Of a stretch of 64,000 nucleotides of DNA, positions 44,328-52,740 are shown in pieces. The translations under genes were made by a program, and so were the position numbers. The stretch comes from Photobacterium alginatilyticum (lineage in GTDB: Bacteria > Pseudomonadota > Gammaproteobacteria > Enterobacterales > Vibrionaceae). Below the pieces are notes generated by a model that worked only from the letters and a program-made list of their open reading frames with translations, made no database searches and was not told the DNA's origin. Position 1 is the first letter of the stretch, and each line of letters begins with the position of its first letter. The stretch spans positions 1 through 64,000 of the forward strand of contig NZ_RSEJ01000029.1 of assembly GCF_009910675.1 (NCBI RefSeq), written 5' to 3'.

Positions 44328-45122
44328 TTATGCATCCACAGCGCCGGCATTGCGCTCGACTTCGTCACGACGAATAATCTCACCGGCCAGGGCCAGATAT
44401 GCCTTGGCGCCGCTGGAATACTTATCGTAGTACATTGCCGGACGCCCGTGGCTAGGCGCTTCTGCCAAACGGACATTTCGTGGGATCACGGTACGGTAGA
44501 CTTTCTCGCCAAAGTGCTTTTTCAGCTGTTGGGAGACTTCATTGGCCAACCGGTTACGCGGGTCATACATGGTACGAAGCAACCCTTCAATCTTCAGGTC
44601 GGCATTCACCACGGCGGTCAATTTGCTGATGGTATCCATCAATGCGGTCAGGCCTTCCAGCGCAAAATACTCACACTGCATAGGGACAAGCACAGAATCA
44701 GCTGCTGTCATAGCGTTGATTGTAAGAAGGTTTAATGCCGGAGGACAATCGATAAAGATGAAATCATAGTTATCACGAACTACCTCCAAAGCGTTACGCA
44801 GGCGAACTTCGCGGGCAAACACTTCCATCAGCTTGATTTCAGCGGCCGTCACATCGCCGTTGGCGGCAATCAGGTGATAGCCGCCGGTGGTGTCAGTGAT
44901 CGCCACTTCGCTAAACGGGGTTTCTTCGACCAGAAGATCATAGGCTGTTGCATCAACCTGATATTTATCAATACCGCTTGCCATGGTGGCATTTCCCTGC
45001 GGATCCAGATCAATGACTAGAACTTTACGCTGTGTTGCGGCCAGTGAAGCCGCTAGATTAACGCAAGTGGTGGTTTTACCCACGCCTCCCTTCTGGTTGG
45101 CAACCGCTATGACTCTTCCCAC
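44328..45122 (-). CDS. parA: chromosome partitioning ATPase ParA
   Basis: ParA (Soj) is a Walker-type DNA-binding ATPase that moves ParB-parS complexes. The deviant Walker A is NQKGGVGKTTTCVNLA, the Walker A' includes VLVIDLDPQGNA, and the Walker B is FIFIDCPPALN. It has 264 residues. The start is GTG at 45122 with a GAGG site seven bases upstream. The order rsmG-parA-parB, all reading away from oriC, is the common gammaproteobacterial arrangement. Confidence 0.96.
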   Translation of the reverse strand: MGRVIAVANQKGGVGKTTTCVNLAASLAATQRKVLVIDLDPQGNATMASGIDKYQVDATAYDLLVEETPFSEVAITDTTGGYHLIAANGDVTAAEIKLMEVFAREVRLRNALEVVRDNYDFIFIDCPPALNLLTINAMTAADSVLVPMQCEYFALEGLTALMDTISKLTAVVNADLKIEGLLRTMYDPRNRLANEVSQQLKKHFGEKVYRTVIPRNVRLAEAPSHGRPAMYYDKYSSGAKAYLALAGEIIRRDEVERNAGAVDA

Positions 45123-45138
45123 GAAAAAACCTCATCAA

Positions 45139-45759
45139 TTAATCCTTTGCCGTCAAGATTACTAGATGGCGCTCACCTTCTAGCTCAGGGACTTGCAAAG
45201 ATTTGACCTCAGTCACAGAACACCACTCCGGCAGCTCTACGACCTCTTGTTGATTAAACTGTCCTTTCAGCGCCATAAAACACCCGTTCGTGTTCGGCAG
45301 GTGATGGCACCAGGACACCATATCATTCATCGACGCAAATGCACGGCTCAAGACGGCATCAAAACCGACTTCGGGCTGAAACTCCTCAACCCGGCTCTGC
45401 ACCGGCGTCACATTCTCGATGCCCAGCTCATGGATCACCTGGCGAATAAAGCGAATTCGCTTGCCCAGGCTATCGAGCAGGGTAAAGTCCTTGTCCGGAT
45501 TCATAATCGCCAGCGGGATCCCCGGCAAGCCAGGTCCCGTACCGACATCGATAAAGCGCTCACCGTCAAGGTGAGTGCTTACCACAATACTATCCATAAT
45601 ATGTTTCACCAACATATCCTGGGGATCGCGAACAGAGGTCAGATTATACGCTTTGTTCCACTTGTGCAGCAGGGCAACATAACCGACCAGTTGCTCCACT
45701 TGCTGATCTGTGACCTCGAGGTCAGTTTGCGCGATCAGTTGCGCCAAACGTTGTTTCAC
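45139..45759 (-). CDS. rsmG: 16S rRNA m7G527 methyltransferase RsmG
   Basis: RsmG (GidB) methylates G527 of 16S rRNA. The 206-residue protein shows ERFIDVGTGPGLPGIPLAI as SAM motif I, LLDSLGKRIRFIRQV and the RAFASMNDMVSWCHH block. The start is GTG at 45759. It follows mnmG after nine bases and precedes parA by 16, so mnmG, rsmG, parA and parB form one leftward cluster from oriC. Confidence 0.96.
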   Translation of the reverse strand: MKQRLAQLIAQTDLEVTDQQVEQLVGYVALLHKWNKAYNLTSVRDPQDMLVKHIMDSIVVSTHLDGERFIDVGTGPGLPGIPLAIMNPDKDFTLLDSLGKRIRFIRQVIHELGIENVTPVQSRVEEFQPEVGFDAVLSRAFASMNDMVSWCHHLPNTNGCFMALKGQFNQQEVVELPEWCSVTEVKSLQVPELEGERHLVILTAKD

Positions 45760-45768
45760 CGGTGACTC

Positions 45769-47658
45769 CTATTCGCCTTTCTTAAGCATGCCTTGTTTTT
45801 TCAGGTAAACCAACAGCAGGGAAATTGCCGCCGGCGTAATGCCCGAGATCCGTGATGCCTGGCCGATAGTTTCCGGCTTGGCATCATTGAGTTTTGCTAT
45901 GACCTCGTTAGACAGGCCCTTCACCACGCTATAATCCAGCTCAAACGGTAGCTTGGTGTTTTCATGGCGCAGGGATTTTTCGACCTCGTCTTTCTGGCGA
46001 TCGATATAACCCTGGTATTTCACCTGGATTTCAACTTGCTCGCTCGCCTGAGCATCATCGTGGGCCGGGGCAAAGGCCTCGATGGCCGTCAGCTGCTCAT
46101 AGGTCACCTCGGGACGGCGCAGAAGATCCTCACCGCTGGCCTCGCGGGCGATCGGTGTCTTGAGGATCGTGTTCAGCGCCTCGGCATGATCCGATGCCGG
46201 ATTGATCCAGATATCTTTCAGACGCTGGCGCTCCTGCGCCATGTTCTCGATCTTCTGGTTGAAGCGAGCCCAGCGCTCGTCGTCGACCAGACCAAACTCA
46301 CGGCCAATTTCGGTTAGGCGCAAGTCGGCATTGTCTTCGCGCAGCAGCAGACGGTATTCGGCACGTGAGGTAAACATGCGGTACGGCTCTTTGGTACCCA
46401 TGGTCGAGAGATCGTCGATCAGAACCCCCATATAGGCCTGATCACGACGCGGGCTCCAACCTTCTTTGTCCTGTGCCAGCAATGCGGCATTCATACCGGC
46501 CAGCAAGCCCTGCGCGGCGGCTTCCTCATAGCCTGTTGTACCGTTGATTTGTCCGGCAAAGAACAGGCCCTGGATAAACTTGGTTTCAAATGTCTGTTTC
46601 AAATCGCGCGGATCGAAGAAATCATATTCAATCGCATAACCCGGGCGGACAATCGCCGCATTCTCGAAGCCCTTCATCGAACGTACGATTTGCATCTGAA
46701 CATCAAACGGCAGGCTGGTCGAGATGCCGTTCGGGTACAGCTCATGGGTTGTCAGGCCTTCCGGCTCGATAAAGATCTGGTGGCTGTTCTTGTCGGCAAA
46801 CCGCATCACCTTGTCTTCAATCGACGGGCAGTAGCGCGGGCCGATACCTTCTATCACACCGGAATACATCGGGCTGCGATCGAGGTTATTGCGGATCACC
46901 TCATGGGTCTGCTCGTTGGTATGGGTGATGTAACACGGGATCTGACGCGGATGATCCGATGCCTTGCCCATGAACGAGAACAGCGGCGTCGGGTTGTCAC
47001 CATGCTGGGCCTGTAGCTGGCCAAAGTCAACGGTGCGGGCATCAATCCGTGGTGGTGTACCAGTTTTCAGGCGGTCAACACGGAACGGTAGTTCACGCAG
47101 GCGAGATGCCAGGGCGATCGACGGTGGATCCCCGGCACGGCCACCGCTGTAGTTTTCCAGTCCGATGTGGATCTTGCCGCCAAGGAAAGTGCCAACAGTC
47201 AGCACGACGGCCTTGCCGCGGAATTTCAATCCCATTTCGGTGATCACACCAACCACACGATCGTTTTCAACGATCAGGTCATCCACGGACTGCTGGAACA
47301 ACATCAGGTTAGGCTGGTTTTCCAGTTTTTCACGTACGGCAGCCTTGTACAGGGCACGATCTGCCTGGGCACGTGTCGCCCGGACTGCTGGTCCTTTGGA
47401 GGAGTTCAGGGTTCTGAACTGGATCCCGCCCTTGTCAATCGCCTGAGCCATCAGGCCGCCGAGGGCATCAACTTCTTTAACCAGGTGTCCTTTCCCGATC
47501 CCGCCAATGGCAGGGTTGCAAGACATCTGTCCCAACGTATCGATGTTATGCGTCAAAAGTAAGGTTTTTTGTCCCATTCGGGCTGCTGCCAACGCGGCCT
47601 CAGTGCCGGCATGGCCACCACCAACCACGATGACATCAAAATTTTCCTGGTAAAACAT
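45769..47658 (-). CDS. mnmG: tRNA uridine 5-carboxymethylaminomethyl modification enzyme MnmG
   Basis: MnmG (GidA) is a FAD enzyme that, with MnmE, installs cmnm5 at U34 of tRNA. The FAD-binding motif VVGGGHAGTEAALAAARMG lies near the N terminus; GTFLGGKIHIG, PRYCPSIEDKV and GQINGTTGYEEAAAQGLLAG are family signatures. It has 629 residues, as E. coli. It is transcribed away from oriC; its partner MnmE is on the other side of the origin. Confidence 0.98.
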   Translation of the reverse strand: MFYQENFDVIVVGGGHAGTEAALAAARMGQKTLLLTHNIDTLGQMSCNPAIGGIGKGHLVKEVDALGGLMAQAIDKGGIQFRTLNSSKGPAVRATRAQADRALYKAAVREKLENQPNLMLFQQSVDDLIVENDRVVGVITEMGLKFRGKAVVLTVGTFLGGKIHIGLENYSGGRAGDPPSIALASRLRELPFRVDRLKTGTPPRIDARTVDFGQLQAQHGDNPTPLFSFMGKASDHPRQIPCYITHTNEQTHEVIRNNLDRSPMYSGVIEGIGPRYCPSIEDKVMRFADKNSHQIFIEPEGLTTHELYPNGISTSLPFDVQMQIVRSMKGFENAAIVRPGYAIEYDFFDPRDLKQTFETKFIQGLFFAGQINGTTGYEEAAAQGLLAGMNAALLAQDKEGWSPRRDQAYMGVLIDDLSTMGTKEPYRMFTSRAEYRLLLREDNADLRLTEIGREFGLVDDERWARFNQKIENMAQERQRLKDIWINPASDHAEALNTILKTPIAREASGEDLLRRPEVTYEQLTAIEAFAPAHDDAQASEQVEIQVKYQGYIDRQKDEVEKSLRHENTKLPFELDYSVVKGLSNEVIAKLNDAKPETIGQASRISGITPAAISLLLVYLKKQGMLKKGE

Positions 47659-47754
47659 GAAACTACCTCAGGTATTCGAAATTGCCAGTACGTATCTGCG
47701 AGCAAAGGTGGATTATTCTATCCTTTTTCCGTGGAAGAGAGAATCTTTAGTGAA

Positions 47755-48037
47755 GATCATTTGATCAAGAAGAAAGGCTTCTTTAAATATATATAAGATC
47801 TTTTTAAAGAGATCTTCTGTTAGATCTATTATATAGATCCCCCGATCGTGTGGATAACCGTTAAATGATCCTAATGATCATGGTGTTAGAGAGGATCATT
47901 TGCTGTGGAGCAGCTTGGATCTCTACAAGGATTAGCTGGGATCAAAATAGCTACTTATCAACAGGGCTGTGAGGGGGATAAACTTATTCAATGGATAACT
48001 ATGGGTTGATCACCGTTTAGATCTATAGTTATCCACA
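47755..48037. other. oriC: chromosomal replication origin oriC
   Basis: The region between mnmG and mioC has the E. coli oriC layout. An AT-rich unwinding part carries three 13-mers starting with GATC at 47797, 47811 and 47823 (GATCTTTTTAAAG, GATCTTCTGTTAG, GATCTATTATATA). DnaA boxes follow: R1 TGTGGATAA 47849-47857, R2 TTATCAACA 47955-47963, R3-like AATGGATAA 47990-47998 and R4 TTATCCACA 48029-48037. There are 14 GATC sites from 47755 to 48023, the substrate for Dam and SeqA. The order and orientation of R1 and R4 match E. coli. Confidence 0.95.
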
Positions 48038-48086
48038 GAAAAAAGTTTAAAAAAGGCGAAAATATTGAGTAATTTTCGCCGGAATT

Positions 48087-48095
48087 TTATTCACA
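48087..48095 (+). promoter_or_regulatory. DnaA box overlapping mioC stop
   Basis: TTATTCACA matches the DnaA consensus TTATNCACA. Its first three bases are the complement of the mioC stop codon, about 50 bases right of R4. Confidence 0.7.
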
Positions 48096-48533
48096 GAGGG
48101 TGTTTTTCCAGGTTTCCAGCCACAGTTCGGCAGGATCTTCAGGGACGGGATCCTGGGAAACATCGATATCAAGCCGCTCTCCGAGACGGGTTGCCCCAAG
48201 CGATGCGAGCTGCTGATCGAGGTTTTTGGCCGCGGCGCAGAAGGTGTCATAGCTGCTGTCGCCAAGCCCGACGATCCCGTACTGCAATGTCGACAAATCG
48301 GGTTTCTGGCTGGTGAGCTGCTCGATAAACGGCTGGATGTTGTCCGGAAACTCACCGGCACCATGGGTCGAGCAGACGAGTAGCCAGATATGGTCGGTGG
48401 AAAGCTGTTCGAGGTCGGCTTGATTGATGATGTCTGTGCTGTGGCCGTGTTGTTCCAGCAATTCGCTGAGATGGTCGGCAACATATTCAGCACCGCCGAG
48501 GGTACTGCCGGTGATCAAGGTGATATAGCGCAT
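48087..48533 (-). CDS. mioC: flavodoxin-like protein MioC
   Basis: MioC is a 148-residue FMN-binding flavodoxin-fold protein (E. coli MioC has been linked to biotin synthase). The FMN phosphate loop is ITGSTLGGAEYVAD at the N terminus, and the ring loops are CSTHGAGEFPDN and YGIVGLGDSSYDTFC. It is transcribed into oriC, as in E. coli, where its transcription affects origin activity. A DnaA box (TTATTCACA) overlaps its stop codon. Confidence 0.93.
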   Translation of the reverse strand: MRYITLITGSTLGGAEYVADHLSELLEQHGHSTDIINQADLEQLSTDHIWLLVCSTHGAGEFPDNIQPFIEQLTSQKPDLSTLQYGIVGLGDSSYDTFCAAAKNLDQQLASLGATRLGERLDIDVSQDPVPEDPAELWLETWKNTLCE

Positions 48534-48552
48534 GGTCTCTCTGTCCGTTTAG

Positions 48553-48652
48553 ATATTCACAACAAATCTATACACAGCATTGTACTGCTTCAGAACAGGG
48601 AGGAAAGCATGATCTTGCTGGAGAGGGGATCTTTATTGAAGGGTTATGCACA
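48553..48652. promoter_or_regulatory. mioC upstream region with DnaA boxes
   Basis: A consensus box TTATGCACA lies at 48644-48652, and one-mismatch boxes ATATTCACA at 48553-48561 and CTATACACA at 48568-48576. The second overlaps a possible mioC -10 (TATAGA on the minus strand). In E. coli the mioC promoter is repressed by DnaA through similar boxes. Confidence 0.65.
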
Positions 48653-48706
48653 GCCTGTCCCGGGGATCCGGAACAGGCTAGGGGGGCGATCGCGTTGTGG
48701 GATCTG

Positions 48707-50074
48707 CTATTTACCGATACAGAACGAGGTAAAGATCCGGCCGAGAAGATCGTCAGAGGTGAATTCGCCGGTGATCTCGCTCAGGTGCTGCTGGGCGAGG
48801 CGCAGCTCCTCGGCCAGTATTTCTCCGGCCATGAAGCCCTCTAGCTGGTCTTTGCCGGTCTCGAGGTGTTCTGCCGCGCGTTCCAGGGCCTCCAGGTGGC
48901 GACGTCGGGCCATGAAGCCGCCTTCGGTGGTACCGGCAAAGCCCATACATTCCTTCAAGTGCTCGCGCAGGCTGTCGACCCCGGCGCCGGTGCGTGCCGA
49001 CAGGCGGATCAGGGTCGGGTTGTTGACATGGCAGATCCCGGCTTCCTCGTGGGTCAGTTCGACTTTGTTGCGGATCACCGTCAGGCCCATGCTGTCTGGC
49101 AGGCGTTCGATGAAATCCGGCCAAATCTCTTTGGGATCGATGGCATCGGTGGTGGTGCCGTCAACCATGAACAGTACGCGGTCGGCCTGCTGGATTTCCT
49201 CCCACGCGCGCTCGATACCGATACGCTCGACTTCGTCGGTCGCTTCGCGCAGGCCGGCGGTATCAATGATATGCAGGGGCATGCCATCAATATGGATATG
49301 TTCGCGCAGTACGTCACGGGTGGTGCCGGCGATATCGGTGACAATGGCCGAATCCTTGCCGGACAGGGCATTGAGCAGGCTGGACTTGCCGGCGTTAGGG
49401 CGACCGGCGATAACCACCTTCATCCCTTCGCGCATGATCGCTCCCTGATTGGCTTCACGGCGCACGGCATCGAGGCGTTCGATGATACCGTTGAGATCGC
49501 CGCTGACCTTGCCGTCAGACAGGAAGTCGATTTCTTCTTCCGGAAAGTCGATAGCGGCTTCGACATAGATCCTCAGATGGATGAGCGCCTCCACCAGCTC
49601 GTTGACCCGGCCCGAGAAGGCACCCTGTAGCGACTGGAAGGCGCTTTTGGCGGCTTCCTCCGAGCTGGCGTCAATCAGGTCGGCAATCGCCTCTGCCTGC
49701 GCCAGGTCGAGCTTGTCGTTCATAAATGCGCGTTCGGAAAATTCCCCCGGACGCGCCGGGCGGATACCATCAATTTTCAGGATACGCTTGATCATCATAT
49801 CCATCAGTACCGGGCCGCCGTGGCCCTGTAGCTCCAGCACATCCTCACCGGTAAAGGAGTTCGGTCCCTTGAAGAATAAAGCGATGCCCTGATCCAGTGC
49901 GTTACCGTCCTCGTTTTTGAACGGTAGGTATTCGGCATAACGGGTTTTGAGTTCACGGCCGGCTACCGCGAGTGCGACCTCGTTGGCTTTTGGGCCCGAG
50001 ACGCGAATAATGCCGACGCCGCCACGGCCCGGAGGGGTAGCTTGCGCAACAATGGTATCAGTATGTTCGATCAT
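48707..50074 (-). CDS. mnmE: tRNA modification GTPase MnmE
   Basis: MnmE (TrmE) works with MnmG in wobble uridine modification. The N-terminal folate-binding domain starts DTIVAQATPPGRGGVGIIRVSG. The G domain (about residues 215-375) has GRPNAGKSSLLNAL, DIAGTTRDVL and DTAGLRE. The G4 motif reads NKVE instead of NKxD, a conservative Asp-to-Glu change in a guanine-specificity residue. The C-terminal CIGK motif with catalytic Cys is intact (FTSFCIGK). It has 455 residues, E. coli 454. Confidence 0.97.
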   Translation of the reverse strand: MIEHTDTIVAQATPPGRGGVGIIRVSGPKANEVALAVAGRELKTRYAEYLPFKNEDGNALDQGIALFFKGPNSFTGEDVLELQGHGGPVLMDMMIKRILKIDGIRPARPGEFSERAFMNDKLDLAQAEAIADLIDASSEEAAKSAFQSLQGAFSGRVNELVEALIHLRIYVEAAIDFPEEEIDFLSDGKVSGDLNGIIERLDAVRREANQGAIMREGMKVVIAGRPNAGKSSLLNALSGKDSAIVTDIAGTTRDVLREHIHIDGMPLHIIDTAGLREATDEVERIGIERAWEEIQQADRVLFMVDGTTTDAIDPKEIWPDFIERLPDSMGLTVIRNKVELTHEEAGICHVNNPTLIRLSARTGAGVDSLREHLKECMGFAGTTEGGFMARRRHLEALERAAEHLETGKDQLEGFMAGEILAEELRLAQQHLSEITGEFTSDDLLGRIFTSFCIGK

Positions 50075-50196
50075 AATTTTGGCTTTGCTTTGTAAATTCG
50101 CTGCAATTGTAAACAGAGTCGGTGGGAAAACCTAGTAATAGCTTAGATGGTTGGCTGCGAGGCAGGTTTGCTTCGCTGCGACACAGTGGCATAACG

Positions 50197-50224
50197 TAAA
50201 AAGGCGGCCATTGGCCGCCTTTGG
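50197..50224 (-). terminator. terminator after yidC
   Basis: Perfect ten-base stem AAAGGCGGCC / GGCCGCCTTT with an ATT centre (50201-50223), followed on the minus strand by TTTTT-containing sequence; it ends the rpmH-rnpA-yidD-yidC run before mnmE. Confidence 0.88.
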
Positions 50225-50242
50225 GGAGTTCATGGGGTCACA

Positions 50243-51859
50243 TTACTTCGAATGCAGCCCTTTCTTCTCGAGTGAACGGTAGATCAGCGTCTGCTGGATC
50301 AGGGTCACGACGTTAGATACCAGCCAGTAAAGGACCAGACCTGACGGGAAGAACAGGAAGAAGAAGGTAAACATCACCGGCATGAAGGTCATGATCTTCT
50401 GCTGCATCGGGTCGGTCACCGTGGTCGGGCTCATTTTCTGGATCATGAACATCGACACACCCATCAGGATCGGCAGGATGTAGTACGGGTCCTGTGCTGA
50501 CAGATCGTGGATCCAGCCAAAGAAAGGTGAATGACGCAGTTCGACAGACTCCATCAGTGACCAGTACAGGGCAATGAAGATAGGCATCTGTAGCAAGATT
50601 GGCAGACAGCCACCCAGTGGGTTCACTTTCTCTTTCTTGTACAGTTCCATCATTTCCTGGCTCATACGCTGGCGATCGTCGCCCAGACGCTCGCGCATTG
50701 CCTGCAGTTTAGGCTGCAGCATACGCATTTTGGCCATTGAGGTGTACTGAGCCTTGGTCAGCGGGTACATCGCACCACGGACAATAAAGGTCAGCATCAT
50801 GATCGCCACACCCCAGTTCACAACGATGCCCTGGATGAACGACAGTAGCATGTGAAGCGGGCTGGCGATAAACCATAGCCAGCCGTAGTCGACGGTCAGG
50901 TTCAGGTTAGGCGCGGTGGCTTCCATCTGATCCTGCAGTTTAGGACCGACCCACAGAGTGGCAGTTAGTGTCTGCTCGCTACCTGCAGGAACCGTGGTTG
51001 CAGGCATACGTACACCGATGTAACCCTGGCCGTTGCCGGTACGGGTGTACAGGTTGGTGGCTTCGTCGGTACGCGGGATCCACGCCGAGACGAAGTAGTG
51101 CTGCATCATTGCCGCCCAGCCCTGGTTGGCGATAGTCAGGTTCAGGTTCTTGTCCTGCATATCTTCAAAGCTGTACTTCTTGTATTTGGTATCGTCAGCC
51201 GAGTAAGCACCACCGCGGTAGGTCGGCATCGTCAGGCTGCCGCCGTCATCCATCAGGTTCTGCTTCAGCTGGGCATACATCTGAACGCTTGCCGGTGCTG
51301 CTGACTGGTTGTTGATGCTGTATTCAACATCAACGGCGTAGCTGCCGCGCTTAAGGACGAAAGTCTTAGTGTACTGGATGCCGTCTTTTTCATACGTCAT
51401 CGGTACGCGCAGCTCATCCTGGCCGTCGGCGAGGGTAAAGCTGTCTGCATCAACCACTAGCTGGGCACGGCCGGCGGTGGTATCGATACCGTTGGCACCG
51501 ATAAGGCCAGATTGCGCCGTATAGCTGTGGCCCTGCTCGTTTTTCAGAAGAACAAACGGGTCTTCTGAATTGAGTTCGTTGTCGTAAGCCAGCAATTGGG
51601 CTTCGATCACATCGCCACCAAGCGTATCGACAGTAAGCGCCAGTACATCTGTATTGATGGTGATTAGATTGTCGGATGTGCTTTGTTCAGTGATCGGCTG
51701 GCCGTCAGCTGAATGTGAAGGAACATCACCACTTGTGTTGACTTGTTGCGCTACACCCTGTCCTTGTGGTTGAGGGGCGTTGTCCATGTTCCACTGCTGA
51801 TACAGCAGGAACGAGACGAACAGTAGGGCAATTAACAGAATATTGCGTTGGGAATCCAT
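50243..51859 (-). CDS. yidC: membrane protein insertase YidC
   Basis: YidC inserts membrane proteins alone or with SecYEG. The 538-residue protein has an N-terminal membrane anchor (NILLIALLFVSFLLYQQW), a large periplasmic beta-sandwich domain and the conserved C-terminal core of five membrane segments with the hydrophilic-groove arginine near FIVRGAMYPLTKAQYTSMAKM and GGCLPILLQMPIFIALYW. It ends in a basic C-terminal tail (LEKKGLHSK). It follows yidD after two bases. Confidence 0.97.
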   Translation of the reverse strand: MDSQRNILLIALLFVSFLLYQQWNMDNAPQPQGQGVAQQVNTSGDVPSHSADGQPITEQSTSDNLITINTDVLALTVDTLGGDVIEAQLLAYDNELNSEDPFVLLKNEQGHSYTAQSGLIGANGIDTTAGRAQLVVDADSFTLADGQDELRVPMTYEKDGIQYTKTFVLKRGSYAVDVEYSINNQSAAPASVQMYAQLKQNLMDDGGSLTMPTYRGGAYSADDTKYKKYSFEDMQDKNLNLTIANQGWAAMMQHYFVSAWIPRTDEATNLYTRTGNGQGYIGVRMPATTVPAGSEQTLTATLWVGPKLQDQMEATAPNLNLTVDYGWLWFIASPLHMLLSFIQGIVVNWGVAIMMLTFIVRGAMYPLTKAQYTSMAKMRMLQPKLQAMRERLGDDRQRMSQEMMELYKKEKVNPLGGCLPILLQMPIFIALYWSLMESVELRHSPFFGWIHDLSAQDPYYILPILMGVSMFMIQKMSPTTVTDPMQQKIMTFMPVMFTFFFLFFPSGLVLYWLVSNVVTLIQQTLIYRSLEKKGLHSK

Positions 51860-51861
51860 CG

Positions 51862-52119
51862 TTACTTATCTCTGTCGTTATGCTTGGTTGGCGGAACGGG
51901 GTCATAACCACCGTCGGTTAAAGGATGACATCTTAATAGACGTTTCGCTGCGAACCAACAACCTTTTATCGCTCCATGCGCTTTTATTGCTTCAATTGCG
52001 TATTGGGAACATGTTGGGGTATAGCGACAGCGTGGTCCAATAAGCGGACTTATTGCCAGTTGGTAAAAGCGGACTAGTCCAACGACTAGCCACGCGAAGG
52101 GCGAGACAGGCGATGCCAT
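51862..52119 (-). CDS. yidD: membrane protein insertion efficiency factor YidD
   Basis: YidD assists YidC. The 85-residue protein has an N-terminal amphipathic/hydrophobic segment and the diagnostic RYTPTCSQYAIEAIKAHG and RLLRCHPLTDGGYDPVP motifs with three conserved cysteines. Its start lies inside the 3' end of rnpA (34-base overlap), a conserved arrangement. Confidence 0.95.
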   Translation of the reverse strand: MASPVSPFAWLVVGLVRFYQLAISPLIGPRCRYTPTCSQYAIEAIKAHGAIKGCWFAAKRLLRCHPLTDGGYDPVPPTKHNDRDK

Positions 52120-52442
52120 AGTTTATCTAGCAATTTAAAGAGCTCTTCGTTGCTCAGCTCACTGGCGCTTTTCCTGGCGATAACGACAAAATCTTTGGCT
52201 GGCAGATCGGCTTGCTTGAGGCGGAAGCTTTCACGCACGATGCGCTTGAACTTATTTCTGCCAACAGCAGTTTTGATCTGTTTTTTGGGAACAGCCAAGC
52301 CGAGACGGGGATGATTAAGGTCGTTGTTACGGGCAAGAATAGTTAAGTGGGGAGAGCCAGCACGGTGAGCTTGCTGGAAGACTTTTTTATAATGTTCGGG
52401 AGTTAACAAACGTAACTCCCGAGCGAAAGCGAGCTTATTCAA
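52086..52442 (-). CDS. rnpA: ribonuclease P protein component
   Basis: RnpA is the protein subunit of RNase P that matures tRNA 5' ends. The basic RNR motif region is RNKFKRIVRESFRL, and PRLGLAVPKKQIKTAVGR precedes it. I choose the TTG at 52442 (118 residues, M-NKLAFARELRLL), which aligns with the E. coli start, MVKLAFPRELRLL; a TTG three codons upstream (52451) is also possible. No ATG is available at the family position. The rpmH stop lies 12 bases upstream. Confidence 0.94.
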   Translation of the reverse strand: MNKLAFARELRLLTPEHYKKVFQQAHRAGSPHLTILARNNDLNHPRLGLAVPKKQIKTAVGRNKFKRIVRESFRLKQADLPAKDFVVIARKSASELSNEELFKLLDKLWHRLSRPSRG

Positions 52443-52454
52443 AATAATCAAAGA

Positions 52455-52589
52455 TTACTTAGAAAGACGCTTACGGCCTTTAGCGCGACGTGCGTTGATT
52501 ACAGCGCGACCGTTCTTAGTAGCCATGCGTGCACGGAAACCGTGGCTACGCTTGCGCTTTAGAACTGAAGGTTGAAAAGTGCGTTTCAT
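52455..52589 (-). CDS. rpmH: 50S ribosomal protein L34
   Basis: Translation of the minus strand gives the 44-residue highly basic L34, beginning MKRTFQPSVLKRKRSHGF and ending ARRAKGRKRLSK. It is too short for typical length filters. It heads rpmH-rnpA-yidD-yidC and has a clear sigma70 promoter at 52679-52707. In many bacteria rpmH is divergent from dnaA; here a transporter operon is inserted between them. Confidence 0.97.
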   Translation of the reverse strand: MKRTFQPSVLKRKRSHGFRARMATKNGRAVINARRAKGRKRLSK

Positions 52590-52678
52590 GGTTTTACCTT
52601 AAATTAACTGATCAGTTTTTAAGTTTGTTACTGAGTTTCCGACTGCGAACAACCGGTACCTCTAAACAAAGAGGCGGA

Positions 52679-52707
52679 ATTGTAATCACTGACCTCTAAA
52701 TAGTCAA
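52679..52707 (-). promoter_or_regulatory. rpmH promoter
   Basis: On the minus strand TTGACT (52702-52707) and TACAAT (52679-52684) are separated by exactly 17 bases, a near-consensus sigma70 promoter placed about 90 bases upstream of rpmH. Confidence 0.82.
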
Positions 52708-52740
52708 TAATTATACCCGTTGTTAGCAACGGGCGCTGAA

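Noticed and set aside
48390..49448. 352-codon frame antisense to mioC and mnmE
   Set aside because: Covers the mioC promoter and parts of two real genes; not coding.
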